A stretch of DNA of 64,000 nt from Pseudolactococcus reticulitermitis (GTDB lineage: Bacteria > Bacillota > Bacilli > Lactobacillales > Streptococcaceae). This document shows positions 1 through 8,594 of this stretch, one piece after another. The translations under genes were made by a program, and so were the position numbers. The first letter of the stretch is position 1, and each line of letters begins with the position of its first letter. The stretch lies in the NCBI RefSeq assembly GCF_002260845.1, contig NZ_BEDT01000002.1, positions 372,001 to 436,000 on the forward strand. The letters run 5' to 3'. The notes under the pieces are model-generated. The model was given only the letters and a program-made list of their open reading frames with translations. It was not told the DNA's origin and did not search any database.

Positions 1-79
1 TTTTGCCGATTAAATCACTCAAATGCAGATTTTTCTCTGGGATTTGACTGCCATGAACAACATAGAGGATTGCTTTCAT
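1..79 (-). CDS. Sirohydrochlorin chelatase (CbiX/SirB-like), 5' end only
   Basis: Only the first 26 codons are in the window; the gene runs off the left edge. The visible N-terminus (MKAILYVVHGSQIPEKN) has the VVHGS motif that carries the metal-binding histidine in CbiX/SirB/CbiK-type chelatases, which insert Fe2+ into sirohydrochlorin to give siroheme. A clear AAGGAG ribosome site lies 8 nt upstream of the ATG. It is the last visible gene of the sulfur operon, after cobA and the sulfite reductase that needs siroheme, which supports the call. The precorrin-2 dehydrogenase step is not seen and may lie further left. The identification rests on a short segment plus context. Confidence 0.7.
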   Translation of the reverse strand, partial: MKAILYVVHGSQIPEKNLHLSDLIGK

Positions 80-111
80 TTGATTTTCTCCTTGACATGA
101 TTTGATAAAAT

Positions 112-1611
112 TTATCGTTTAGATATTGATCTGATTGATAAAAAAGAGCTCAAACGTGATCTGCTATTTTTAGTATTAACGACATATAAATAATTGGCTA
201 AAACAGCAAAAAGGACAGGACCAAGCAGTAAAAATATGCCAGCCACAAGACCATCCGAAAGAATGACAGAATAGATTTCAAAAGCAATGGCAATGAAGAT
301 TGTAGCAACCACTGATAAAGCTAAATATTTAGCAAGAAAGCGATGTTTAACGAGTTTCAGGTAATCACCTGAAACTTTTGCTTTAAAAAATGGATAGGCT
401 GCTGCGACGATAAGATAGGGTAGGCTTCTGGCTAAATTAGTCATCAGCGTCAGCTGATTATACAAAGTTGTAACAAGAGGTGTGCCAACCGAAATAAGTA
501 TGACAAAAGTAGCTATAATCATAGCTTGCACTTTAACTGCCTTAAAATGGATACCGTTTTGATTTATTGCTAAAAACGAAGCTGGGAAAATATCCTCACC
601 TGCATGGAGTAAGACTTTAAGAGGGGCATAACCAATAGTGGCAAGTAAGGCAAGGTAAGCCGAAAACATGGTCAGGGCAGTGTAGCGGGTATAAAATTCA
701 TGTACCAGTGGATTGTTGCTGACTTGACTAGACAAATGGGAGATCAAACCATACATAAGATTGCCCAGATGCGTGTTTGACGTCTCACGAATTGAGGCGA
801 AATTCGTCCCCATACCCCAGGATACAATATCTAAAAAATAAAGAATTAAAACTGCACCGCCTCCTATTAATAAAGCTTTAGAAAACTTATGCTGCTGATT
901 GCCAACTTTTTCGACCAAGCTTGATACCGTGTCAAGGCCGCCAAAAGCTGTAATCGCGAAAATCAAAAAAGGCATCTGCGATAAAAATCCTGTTAATTTT
1001 GAGGATTCAAAAAACGTTTGAGAAGTTGCTGCGATTTTGAGATTTGGTAAAATCATTTCAGGATGTTGCAGTGATAAAAAAAGATTAGTCCCGACTGTTA
1101 AGGCAATAAGTCCAATCATTAGAATACCTGAAAAATACATGAGCTTAGCAATATTCAAAAATCCGTGATGAATGATTACGGTCAAAATAAAAATACCCAA
1201 AATAGACAGGAAAGTCAGTACCACTTTAGCGGGCATATTAAAAAGTGTCATCATCTGAGAAATATCTTGCCCAAAAACGAGTAGACCAAAGGGAATCCAA
1301 AGTTTCAAAAACAGCGATGTCATCCAAACAAAATAACTAGCATACCAAATAAAGGTCGTGATAAAAGCAATTCTAGGTGACAAATTATCTGCTAGCCAAG
1401 TATACAAAGCGCCTTTAGAGTTGGGATAGGCACTGGTCAACTCTGAGTTGATAATGGCGAATGGCAAAAAATAGAGAACCGCTACGACTGCTAACCAAAT
1501 CAATGATTTAAGACCAATGGTAAAGAAAGCCATTGTTGAGCTGGAAAATGAGAATACAGTTGTTGCAATCACAAGAACAATTCTTTTGGAAGTATAGATT
1601 TCTTTGCTCAT
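112..1611 (-). CDS. APC-superfamily amino acid permease, YjeM-like
   Basis: A 499-residue integral membrane protein with about 12 hydrophobic segments and the length usual for amino acid/polyamine/organocation (APC) transporters. By recall it most resembles the YjeM and glutamate:GABA antiporter group: an N-terminal FSFSSSTMAFFTIG segment, SKGALYTWLADNLSPR after the second helix, FAITAFGGLDTVSSLV in the middle helix, and NQLTLMTNLARSLPYL near the C-terminus. Its ATG overlaps the cobA stop by 4 nt (ATGA), so it is translationally coupled inside the siroheme/sulfite operon. The substrate cannot be read from sequence; an amino acid, thiol or tetrapyrrole precursor are possibilities only. Confidence 0.8.
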   Translation of the reverse strand: MSKEIYTSKRIVLVIATTVFSFSSSTMAFFTIGLKSLIWLAVVAVLYFLPFAIINSELTSAYPNSKGALYTWLADNLSPRIAFITTFIWYASYFVWMTSLFLKLWIPFGLLVFGQDISQMMTLFNMPAKVVLTFLSILGIFILTVIIHHGFLNIAKLMYFSGILMIGLIALTVGTNLFLSLQHPEMILPNLKIAATSQTFFESSKLTGFLSQMPFLIFAITAFGGLDTVSSLVEKVGNQQHKFSKALLIGGGAVLILYFLDIVSWGMGTNFASIRETSNTHLGNLMYGLISHLSSQVSNNPLVHEFYTRYTALTMFSAYLALLATIGYAPLKVLLHAGEDIFPASFLAINQNGIHFKAVKVQAMIIATFVILISVGTPLVTTLYNQLTLMTNLARSLPYLIVAAAYPFFKAKVSGDYLKLVKHRFLAKYLALSVVATIFIAIAFEIYSVILSDGLVAGIFLLLGPVLFAVLANYLYVVNTKNSRSRLSSFLSIRSISKR

Positions 1612-2597
1612 ATCGCTAACCTCGCTTTTAAATTCTCTAAATCTTTTAGTTGGGTACCTTCTTGAAAAATAATCTGGTCAAATGGCTCTGATAGTTTGAT
1701 GACATCTAAGGTATCAAATCTATCTTGACGTTTATCTCCTATGATCGTCACCCAGACATCTGCACCTTGCGATGTGAAAGCTGAAATATCAGTCATTCCA
1801 GGTGATGTCGTCCTAACTAATAAAATTCTCCGTCCAAATCTAGGTAATGCTTGAAACCATGAAATGTCAGGTGCTAGCTTGACAGCTTGTCCAATGATAA
1901 TCAGCGCTGGATTTTTCGGTGGTTGCTTCACAAGATTTTCCGTTACAGTCCCTAAGGTTGTAATCATCGTCCGCTGCTTAGCATGAGTCCCATTTTCAAC
2001 GATTGCTAGAGCCATTTCAGGAGAAACGCCTTGCGTTTTCATGACCTTTGCCAAATCAGGTAGCGCGCCAACTCCCATATATAAGACAAGTGTTGTTGAT
2101 TTCAAGGTCTTAATCAGATCCAATTCAGAAAAATCATCTAAGATTTCACGGGGCGTCATGATCAAGACACGCTCCGCAACCTGTCGTTGCGTCATTGGAA
2201 TGCCAGCATAGATACTGGCGCTACTACCTGCTGTGATACCTGGTACAACTTCATAAGGAACGCCCTCAGATTGTAAGTGTGTCATTTCTTCTCCGACACG
2301 ACCAAAAATCGCAGGGTCACCACCTTTTAAGCGGACAACAGACTGCCCAGACTTTGCCAAGTTGACTAATAAGTTTTCAATTTCGGTCTGACTTTTAATA
2401 TGTACATTAGGTGACTTACCGACATAGATTAATTTTGCTTGTGGGCGTGTTAAACAAAGTAAAATTGGATTGACCAAGCGATCATAGACAACGACATCTG
2501 CAGCTTGCAATAAACGTAAGCCTTTAATGGTGATAAGCTCCGGATCTCCAGATCCTGCACCAACTAAATAGACTTTACTTTGATTTTTAATTGTCAT
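1608..2597 (-). CDS. cobA: Uroporphyrinogen-III C-methyltransferase with truncated HemD-like tail
   Basis: SUMT methylates uroporphyrinogen III twice with SAM to give precorrin-2, the first step specific to siroheme. Residues about 9-245 form the tetrapyrrole methylase domain: YLVGAGSGDPELIT at the N-terminus, VVRLKGGDPAIFGRVGEE near residues 87-104 and VVPGITAGSSASIYAG near 117-132. From about residue 253 (FGRRILLVRT) the protein continues with some 75 residues resembling the start of a uroporphyrinogen-III synthase (HemD) domain, far short of that family's usual 240-250. The start overlaps the reductase gene by 11 nt. Whether the tail is a remnant or a small functional extension is unknown. 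Confidence 0.9.
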   Translation of the reverse strand: MTIKNQSKVYLVGAGSGDPELITIKGLRLLQAADVVVYDRLVNPILLCLTRPQAKLIYVGKSPNVHIKSQTEIENLLVNLAKSGQSVVRLKGGDPAIFGRVGEEMTHLQSEGVPYEVVPGITAGSSASIYAGIPMTQRQVAERVLIMTPREILDDFSELDLIKTLKSTTLVLYMGVGALPDLAKVMKTQGVSPEMALAIVENGTHAKQRTMITTLGTVTENLVKQPPKNPALIIIGQAVKLAPDISWFQALPRFGRRILLVRTTSPGMTDISAFTSQGADVWVTIIGDKRQDRFDTLDVIKLSEPFDQIIFQEGTQLKDLENLKARLAI

Positions 2598-4203
2598 AGG
2601 CTGTCAAACTATCTAATAATGTTTCTTGGAATGATACTAAACCAAGTCTGTTAAAAAAGTCGAAAAATGTTTCGTTTTCTAACTTATCATTGACGTAAAA
2701 GGACACCAAATCCTTAATAACTGGTAATAAAATGGCTTTAGGCACCTTTCCCTTGAGTGTTTCGTTAAAGTGACCGTCATTTAGTAAAGTTCCGCCAATA
2801 GCAATGGAAAAGGCTTCAATCGGCTGGCGATTTTTGTCACGCGCTGCCATCCCCTGTATCCCAATATCAGCGATATTTCTATGGGCGCAAGCATTCATAC
2901 AGCCTGTCAAAACAATCCGAATAGGCTGCGTCAGTTGAAACTCTTCATCCAAATACCATAGCAGGTCACGCGAAATATCTTTTGTGCTGGTGTACGCTAG
3001 ATTACAATATTCATTTCCTGTACAAGTCATGCCAAAATCTTGGAAACGCGATGTTTCAATCGGAAATTTATCAAAAATTGGGTGTGTGATAATCTCTGCT
3101 AAATCTGTATTTTTGATAAATGGTAGCAACAGATTTTGTGAGTGGTCAAAACGAATTTCGTCCCGACCGTATTGCGCCGCTATTGCCGCAAAGGTCGCTA
3201 AATCTTCTGCTGCAATCCGCCCTGTTGGCACGCTAACACCGATGTAAGAATACCCCCGTTGCCGCTGCGGATGAATGCCTAACACTAAGCCATTTGACCA
3301 ATATTTGGTTAAATTTTTGCCTGATGTTGCAAGAGGTCCTGTGATTTCGAGTAATTCATCCGTGAATTTATCAATGCCCCAATCATCTATCAGAAATTTC
3401 AATCGAGCATTGCTTCGACTGCGCCGATAACCATTATCCCGATAAATTTTGACAACTGCTTCAGCTACTTTGACCACTTGAGATGGTTTAATAAATAAGT
3501 TCAGATATTTTCCTAGATAGGGTTTGGCGCCCAAACCACCGCCAACTTTTATAGCGAAACCTTTATAAATTCGACCATTGATTGCTTTTGTGGCAGGTAA
3601 AAAGGCGAGATCGTTGATTTCAGCATTTGCTGAATTGACCGAAGATGTCGAAATGGAGATTTTGAATTTCCGTGGTAAGTTAGAGTAATCCGTGTTGTCT
3701 TGAAAAAAGTTGTGAACCTTTAGCAAAGTTGGTGTCGCATCAAAAAGTTCAAATCTATCAATGCCTGCCAATGGATTTCCGATGACATTTCGGTTAATAT
3801 CGCCTTCTGCACCACGCGTCGTCAGCCCAACAGCTTCAATTTCAGAAAATGTATTCAACAGTTCAGCGAATTTAATGTTGTGATATTGGACTGATTGTCT
3901 GGTTGTAATGTCTAAGAAGCCACCACCACGTTCTGCCCCCAATTTTGCCAGCATTTTGGCTTGGTCAACCGTGATGATACCTGCAGGAACTTTAACACGA
4001 AGCATAAATTTTCCATCAGACTGAGGTTTTTGCACTGTTAAACCAGCATATTTGAAATACATATAATAATCTTTGGGAATTTCTTCCCAAGGTTGCTTAA
4101 TGATGTTAGGAAAATCATCGAAAACAGTCAAACCGTCTTTGGAGAGCTTGGCAATTTCATTTTTATTGAGTTTTTCAGTTGCCCATTTCGTTGTATAAGT
4201 CAT
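2587..4203 (-). CDS. Siroheme/4Fe-4S sulfite (or nitrite) reductase
   Basis: A 538-residue hemoprotein of the ferredoxin-type nitrite/sulfite reductase family. Two ferredoxin-like half domains are seen: TTRQSVQYHNI and RGAEGDINRNVIGNPLAG in the first half, and the paired cluster motif CTGNEYC (around residue 390-400) and CMNACAH (around 430-440). These four cysteines bind the 4Fe-4S cluster bridged to siroheme. Family members reduce sulfite to sulfide or nitrite to ammonia. Linkage to a sulfonate-type importer, an aryl-sulfotransferase-like gene and a Cys-box favours assimilatory sulfite reduction here. AAAAGGACG precedes the ATG at a usable distance. No separate flavoprotein subunit is encoded nearby, so ferredoxin or another donor is inferred. 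Confidence 0.88.
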   Translation of the reverse strand: MTYTTKWATEKLNKNEIAKLSKDGLTVFDDFPNIIKQPWEEIPKDYYMYFKYAGLTVQKPQSDGKFMLRVKVPAGIITVDQAKMLAKLGAERGGGFLDITTRQSVQYHNIKFAELLNTFSEIEAVGLTTRGAEGDINRNVIGNPLAGIDRFELFDATPTLLKVHNFFQDNTDYSNLPRKFKISISTSSVNSANAEINDLAFLPATKAINGRIYKGFAIKVGGGLGAKPYLGKYLNLFIKPSQVVKVAEAVVKIYRDNGYRRSRSNARLKFLIDDWGIDKFTDELLEITGPLATSGKNLTKYWSNGLVLGIHPQRQRGYSYIGVSVPTGRIAAEDLATFAAIAAQYGRDEIRFDHSQNLLLPFIKNTDLAEIITHPIFDKFPIETSRFQDFGMTCTGNEYCNLAYTSTKDISRDLLWYLDEEFQLTQPIRIVLTGCMNACAHRNIADIGIQGMAARDKNRQPIEAFSIAIGGTLLNDGHFNETLKGKVPKAILLPVIKDLVSFYVNDKLENETFFDFFNRLGLVSFQETLLDSLTAYDN

Positions 4204-4237
4204 ATCAATCGTCCTTTTGGGGTATCCCTATTTTAAG

Positions 4238-4309
4238 TCATGTCGCAATGATTAGTGTTACTGCTGCTAAAGCAACAGTCGCTAATAAACCAATTTTCTT
4301 AAATTTCAT
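4238..4309 (-). CDS. Possible 23-residue signal-peptide-like ORF or remnant
   Basis: Between the ABC ATPase and the reductase there is a 23-codon ORF, MKFKKIGLLATVALAAVTLI followed by IAT and TGA. It is a typical lysine-plus-hydrophobic-core signal sequence ending where a lipoprotein would carry its cysteine. A weak AAAAGGG lies upstream. The simplest reading is the stump of a deleted binding lipoprotein gene; a small membrane peptide is the alternative. There is no homology evidence beyond this appearance. Confidence 0.3.
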   Translation of the reverse strand: MKFKKIGLLATVALAAVTLIIAT

Positions 4310-4337
4310 ATTCAATTATCCCTTTTCTTTTTTATGA

Positions 4338-4366
4338 CCAGCATTCGCTGGACTGTATTCGACAGT
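4338..4366 (-). repeat. Two tandem short hairpins after the ABC ATPase gene
   Basis: Two adjacent perfect inverted repeats lie just past the ATPase stop: CCAGC-ATTC-GCTGG (4338-4351) and ACTGT-ATTCG-ACAGT (4352-4366), + strand. In the transcript both loops contain CGAAT or GAAT. No U-run follows, so they do not look like an intrinsic terminator; a processing or stability element separating transporter from reductase mRNA is possible. Confidence 0.4.
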
Positions 4367-4371
4367 AAAAC

Positions 4372-5142
4372 TTAAATAACATATTCAGGCTCTTTTACTT
4401 TAGATTCAAAGAAATAGTCATAAATTTTTTTACGATAAATTGTAAAATCTATACTTCCTCGATCTCGTTCTTTTCCTAGATTAATTGTTACAATATCTCT
4501 AATACGTCCTGGATTAGCCGCCATGACAACGATTCTATCAGCTAAATAAACCGCTTCTTCAATATCATGCGTTACCATAATCATGGTGCTTTTTTCTTTT
4601 TGATGGAGTGCCTTGACTTCATCTTGCAATTCTATCTTTGTCATCGCGTCCAAAGCGCCAAATGGCTCATCTAGTAACAAAATATCAGGATTGGGTGCCA
4701 TTGCTCGAGCGATGGCTGCTCGTTGGCTCATGCCACCTGATAATTGTGCAGGATAGGCCTGCTTGAAATCACTCAATTTCACCAAGTCTAAATATTTCTC
4801 TACCTGAATAGCACGTTCTGCTTTATCATAAGCTTCTAAACTCAAAGCGACATTTTTTTCAATACTCAACCACGGAAGTAAGCGATGCTCTTGAAAAATC
4901 ATCCCTCGATCAAATCCCGGTTTGGTTATTGCTTTGCCATCCATCTCACAACTTCCTGAATCTTGAGTTTCTAATCCCGCAATAATTTTTAAAAGTGTAC
5001 TTTTGCCACAGCCACTATGGCCAACGATAACGATAAATTCCCCACTTTTAATCTCTAAATCAATGGCTTGAAGGACTTCTAATTTCTCTCCATTTACAGA
5101 AAAACTTTTTGTTATCTGTTTCATCACGACTTTTTCTGACAT
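4372..5142 (-). CDS. Sulfonate/taurine/nitrate-type ABC transporter ATPase
   Basis: A 256-residue nucleotide-binding subunit of the SsuB/TauB/NrtC family that powers import. Walker A GHSGCGKSTL (about residues 42-51), Q-loop region FQEHRLLPW, signature LSGGMSQRAAIARA, Walker B ILLLDEPFGALD and switch histidine VTHDIEEA are all present, so it should be active. FQEHRLLPW and EEAVYLADRIVVM are typical of this subfamily. GGAGG sits 4-5 nt before the ATG. It follows the permease by 12 nt and is the third gene of the importer. The substrate (aliphatic or aromatic sulfonates, sulfate esters) is inferred from the neighbouring reductase. Confidence 0.88.
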   Translation of the reverse strand: MSEKVVMKQITKSFSVNGEKLEVLQAIDLEIKSGEFIVIVGHSGCGKSTLLKIIAGLETQDSGSCEMDGKAITKPGFDRGMIFQEHRLLPWLSIEKNVALSLEAYDKAERAIQVEKYLDLVKLSDFKQAYPAQLSGGMSQRAAIARAMAPNPDILLLDEPFGALDAMTKIELQDEVKALHQKEKSTMIMVTHDIEEAVYLADRIVVMAANPGRIRDIVTINLGKERDRGSIDFTIYRKKIYDYFFESKVKEPEYVI

Positions 5143-5154
5143 TATACCTCCATA

Positions 5155-5937
5155 TTAATGCATCTGTAGATGTTCCCAAGGTGTCATTTTTTTGCCTATA
5201 AGTTCTAAAATAGCATCTAAACCTAATCCGACCACAGCAATAGCAATCATGCCACAAAAAACAATTGGAAATTGCATCAGTGCTCTGGCATCATTAAGTC
5301 GAAAACCAATTCCCGAACTGGCTGCAATCATTTCTGCCCCGACAACTGCCATCCATGAAATACCTAAACCGAGTTTTAAGCCGATAAAAATAGATGGTAG
5401 AGCTGACGGTAAATAGATTTTTGTAAAAAGGCGCCATTTGGAAAGTTGATACATCTGCCCAACCTCTAATAATTTCTTATCCGTTCGCCCAATACCACTC
5501 ATTGTATTAATCAAAATTGGAAAATATGATGCCATAAAAATGACTGCGACTTTTGATGCTTCACCAATGCCAAACCACATGACAAGCAAAGGCACCCATG
5601 CAATCATTGGGATTTGTCGAATAGCTGTAAACGTCAAGGAAAAAAAGCGATAAATTTTGGGACTCATTCCCATCAATACACCTAGAAAAATACCAGTTGT
5701 TGCAGCTAATAGATAACCTTTTGCAATGCGTAGAAGACTGATGTGCAAGTCATCAATTAATGTTCCACCGATTAATTGATGTTTCATTTCGATTGCAACT
5801 GTTTTCAATTTAGGTAAAATGAGTGTTGGTACAACTTCTAATGTTGTGGTCGCATACCAAGCGATACCAATTAATAAAGGGAATAATAAGGGAATACTGT
5901 ATCTGACAAGTTTTCTTAACAGCTTATTTTTTTTCAT
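5155..5937 (-). CDS. Sulfonate/nitrate-type ABC transporter permease
   Basis: About 260 residues with six hydrophobic segments, of the BPD_transp_1 fold used by SsuC/TauC. The EAA loop that docks on the ATPase is visible as GQMYQLSKWRLFTKIYLPSA, preceded by WVPLLVMWFGIGE. The reading frame stays open to 5997, but the ATG at 5937 (MKKNKLLRK) gives a normal N-terminus and a 14-nt overlap with the binding-protein gene, as expected for a coupled operon; an ATG at 5943 is the alternative. Confidence 0.88.
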   Translation of the reverse strand: MKKNKLLRKLVRYSIPLLFPLLIGIAWYATTTLEVVPTLILPKLKTVAIEMKHQLIGGTLIDDLHISLLRIAKGYLLAATTGIFLGVLMGMSPKIYRFFSLTFTAIRQIPMIAWVPLLVMWFGIGEASKVAVIFMASYFPILINTMSGIGRTDKKLLEVGQMYQLSKWRLFTKIYLPSALPSIFIGLKLGLGISWMAVVGAEMIAASSGIGFRLNDARALMQFPIVFCGMIAIAVVGLGLDAILELIGKKMTPWEHLQMH

Positions 5938-6988
5938 CAGCATATTCTTTTTCTGCTTGAGTGCCAATGCTTTTATCCGTAAATGTCTTGAAATCAACTT
6001 TATTTTCCGCCAATTTGTTGTCTAGTTCAAATTGACTAATATTTTTTAAAGAATTAATATATTGATCAGCCAGACTTAACGGGAAAGCTGCTTTAATATC
6101 AGGATTAGCAATTTCCTTAATCACTGAAATATCATAGCCAGAACGTTTTGCGCTTAACTCATAATAATTTTCAGGATTTTCTGAAATTTTATCACGTGCT
6201 TTAAGCAAGCCTTTATAAATGGCGACAGCAACATCTGGATTTTCTTTTAAAGACTTTGTATTGGCAACAAAAACTGATGGCTCGTAGTAAGTTTTGGGAT
6301 CTGCCTCAAAACCAAAATGGATAACTTGAGCAACTCCCTTGTCGACCAGTTCTTTTTCCTGACCAGCAACAACAACTGTAGCATCAATTGTCCCTGTTGT
6401 GACACCAGCTACACCATCTGGAATTGTTGCATTTATCCCCTCAATCTCATCAAAAGTTAAGCCTGCTTCATTTAAAACTTTTATGAGGTATGCCTGTGGC
6501 GCTGCACCACGTGTGTAGGCAATCTTTTTCCCTTTCAAATCTTTAAGTGTTTTAATCCCAGATTTTTCGCTGACAATCAATTTCCAAGAAGAATCAAAAG
6601 TTGTCGCAGAGAGTAAGGTGATGTTGATGCCTTTTGATTTACCTAAGACGCCAGCAAAACCGGCATAAAGGACATAATCTAGTTTATCCGAAACCAGTGC
6701 TTCATGAATTGCTGGCGCTGCCCCAACAAAACTTTCATACTTGGCCTTGTAGCCTAATGGTTTTAAATAATCATCTATATAACCATATTCTTTTCCCACC
6801 CCTAGAACGCCACTCGGCCAATCTGAACCACCTGAAGGAAAGCCGATGGAAACTTCTTTTAACTCACCTGTTGTCGGAAGACTTTTATCGAAACTTGCTT
6901 CTTTTTTGTTACTGCCACAGCCCACAAAAACTACTAATACAAGAGCCGCTAGGCTGATGCCTAAAGTCATTTTTTTAAATTTTTTCAT
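5924..6988 (-). CDS. ABC transporter substrate-binding lipoprotein (SsuA/NMT1-like)
   Basis: A 354-residue secreted binding protein. The N-terminus MKKFKKMTLGISLAALV is a lipoprotein signal; FVGC supplies the lipidated cysteine at residue 24, although the -3 residue is F rather than the usual L. The mature part shows the NMT1/SsuA pattern: VSIGFPSGGSDWP, the hinge region ALVSDKLDYVLYAGFAG, and GIKTLKDLKGKKIAYTRGAA, typical of sulfonate, taurine and nitrate binding proteins. AAAGGA precedes the ATG. It is the first of three importer genes and follows the aryl-sulfotransferase-like gene. The ligand is not readable; an organosulfur compound is the best inference. Confidence 0.87.
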   Translation of the reverse strand: MKKFKKMTLGISLAALVLVVFVGCGSNKKEASFDKSLPTTGELKEVSIGFPSGGSDWPSGVLGVGKEYGYIDDYLKPLGYKAKYESFVGAAPAIHEALVSDKLDYVLYAGFAGVLGKSKGINITLLSATTFDSSWKLIVSEKSGIKTLKDLKGKKIAYTRGAAPQAYLIKVLNEAGLTFDEIEGINATIPDGVAGVTTGTIDATVVVAGQEKELVDKGVAQVIHFGFEADPKTYYEPSVFVANTKSLKENPDVAVAIYKGLLKARDKISENPENYYELSAKRSGYDISVIKEIANPDIKAAFPLSLADQYINSLKNISQFELDNKLAENKVDFKTFTDKSIGTQAEKEYADEKK

Positions 6989-7017
6989 GTATTATTTTCC
7001 TTTATCTTTTAATTTTT

Positions 7018-8496
7018 TTATTCTGTATCTAAACTAATTGCACAAAAATCAGCTCTACCTGTCTCAATATCTTCTTGTGCCATGCCAGTTATACTGATTT
7101 TAGTTGGGTTGATTCCATCTATTATCGTTAATTTGCCTGTATCAGCATTTTGTGCGGCGTCATTAATCCGAAAGTGTGCTGGATCGACCGCAACAATACT
7201 GATTTCTTTCGATTTTTCTGCTTGAGGCACCCAATCATAAGGGACACGATAAGCACGATAGACCATATTGAGCTTAAACTTTTCGCCTAGTTTTTGAATA
7301 TGTGGATTAATGTATTCCCAAACAATTTCGTGATCTGGCGTAACCTCAATCAAGCGACCATCGGATCCCTCGGTAATCAAGGTATTACCATTTTCTAAAC
7401 GTTGTGCCGATGAAATATAAGGCGAATAAAATTTATAGCCATCTGTAAAGAGAGTGTTTCCAGCTTCTTCTGGTGTATATTGCCAGATAATTTCTAAAGT
7501 AATTGGATCAAATTCCAAGACACGACTATAGTCCCGAACTGCATTGTTTGTTCCATCTTCTGATGATGGATTAGGTCTACCATATCCCGCTTGACCACCA
7601 TTATCAAAAACTAAAAAGTTACCTTCCCCCGGTAAGCCTTTGGGAATTAAGTGAAAATGATGTTGCCCAACAATCCAGCCTAATTGCCTTAATGCTGCTG
7701 TTTCACGAAAATTTGGTCCGATACGATAGACGATATCGCCTGTCTCTTTACTAATAATGCCTAAAATGTTGGTGTTTCTGCCATCAAAGATAATATTATC
7801 TGGATGAAACCGTTCATCACCTTGGTCATACCATTTGTTTGGCCCCAGTGTAGATGCTGAATTGATATGAAACCAATCGCCACCTGCCTCGCCTTTAAGA
7901 CCAGGATTATTGCGAATGGCTTTTTTCGCATCTTCATCAAAACCATAGTCATCAAAATGGTCACTAGCCAACCAAGACCAAAGGATATTTCCATCCCAAT
8001 CGACTTCTATGATTTTATCGTCAATCAGTTCATGATCAGAAATTTCAGGGACTAAAACATTTTCATGAACCAAAATTAAAGTATTACCTTCTAAAGCCTT
8101 AGGTATTAAATCTGGTGCATAGTAGCCTACAGGAGACCCCTCGCGCTGATAATCATGATGTTGTCTGGCTTGATGTTGTGGATTTTCGCCATCAGATTTA
8201 AAATATTCTGTTTGGTCAAATTTCCAGACGACATTGCCATCCCAATCAACTTGAACTAAATCCAGGTTGTCCTGATATGCTTTAGGACCTGTTCGTGTGC
8301 CGGTCGAACCCAAAACATAACCACCTGGGAGAATTTTATTAGGAAAACCGGCTAATCCTGCCCATAAATTGACTTCCTTGCCATTCATGTCAATCAAAAG
8401 CGCCCCTTTTGCTGATGGAAAAATTGTGTAACCATTTTGCGCTTTTTGTTTGTTGTAAATCGTTGTCCCCGTTGGATAAATACTTGGATGCCCCAT
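7018..8496 (-). CDS. Aryl-sulfate sulfotransferase-like protein
   Basis: About 492 residues of the arylsulfotransferase (ASST) superfamily, a beta-propeller. Repeated blade motifs of the form VDWDGNVVWKF, VDWDGNILWSW, TPDHEIVWEY and ITLEIIWQY, and conserved histidines in QARQHHDYQ, GDWFHINS and VGQHHFHLIP, match the family, whose active site contains histidine nucleophiles. The open frame reaches a TTG at 8517, but the ATG at 8496 (MGHPSIYPTG) has GGAGAG six nt upstream and is preferred. Unlike the periplasmic enterobacterial enzyme it has no signal peptide, so it should act in the cytoplasm. First gene of the sulfur operon. The natural sulfate donor and acceptor are unknown. Confidence 0.8.
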   Translation of the reverse strand: MGHPSIYPTGTTIYNKQKAQNGYTIFPSAKGALLIDMNGKEVNLWAGLAGFPNKILPGGYVLGSTGTRTGPKAYQDNLDLVQVDWDGNVVWKFDQTEYFKSDGENPQHQARQHHDYQREGSPVGYYAPDLIPKALEGNTLILVHENVLVPEISDHELIDDKIIEVDWDGNILWSWLASDHFDDYGFDEDAKKAIRNNPGLKGEAGGDWFHINSASTLGPNKWYDQGDERFHPDNIIFDGRNTNILGIISKETGDIVYRIGPNFRETAALRQLGWIVGQHHFHLIPKGLPGEGNFLVFDNGGQAGYGRPNPSSEDGTNNAVRDYSRVLEFDPITLEIIWQYTPEEAGNTLFTDGYKFYSPYISSAQRLENGNTLITEGSDGRLIEVTPDHEIVWEYINPHIQKLGEKFKLNMVYRAYRVPYDWVPQAEKSKEISIVAVDPAHFRINDAAQNADTGKLTIIDGINPTKISITGMAQEDIETGRADFCAISLDTE

Positions 8497-8594
8497 TTTA
8501 CTCTCCGTTTCTACCAATTATTAAATGTTATGGATATGTTATATCTTTAGAATGAACTAATGATAATGTTAGTCCCCTTTTCACATTTAATCAT

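Noticed and set aside
4338-4366. Intrinsic terminator after the ABC ATPase gene
   Set aside because: Two short hairpins but no U-run on either strand, and the operon appears to continue.
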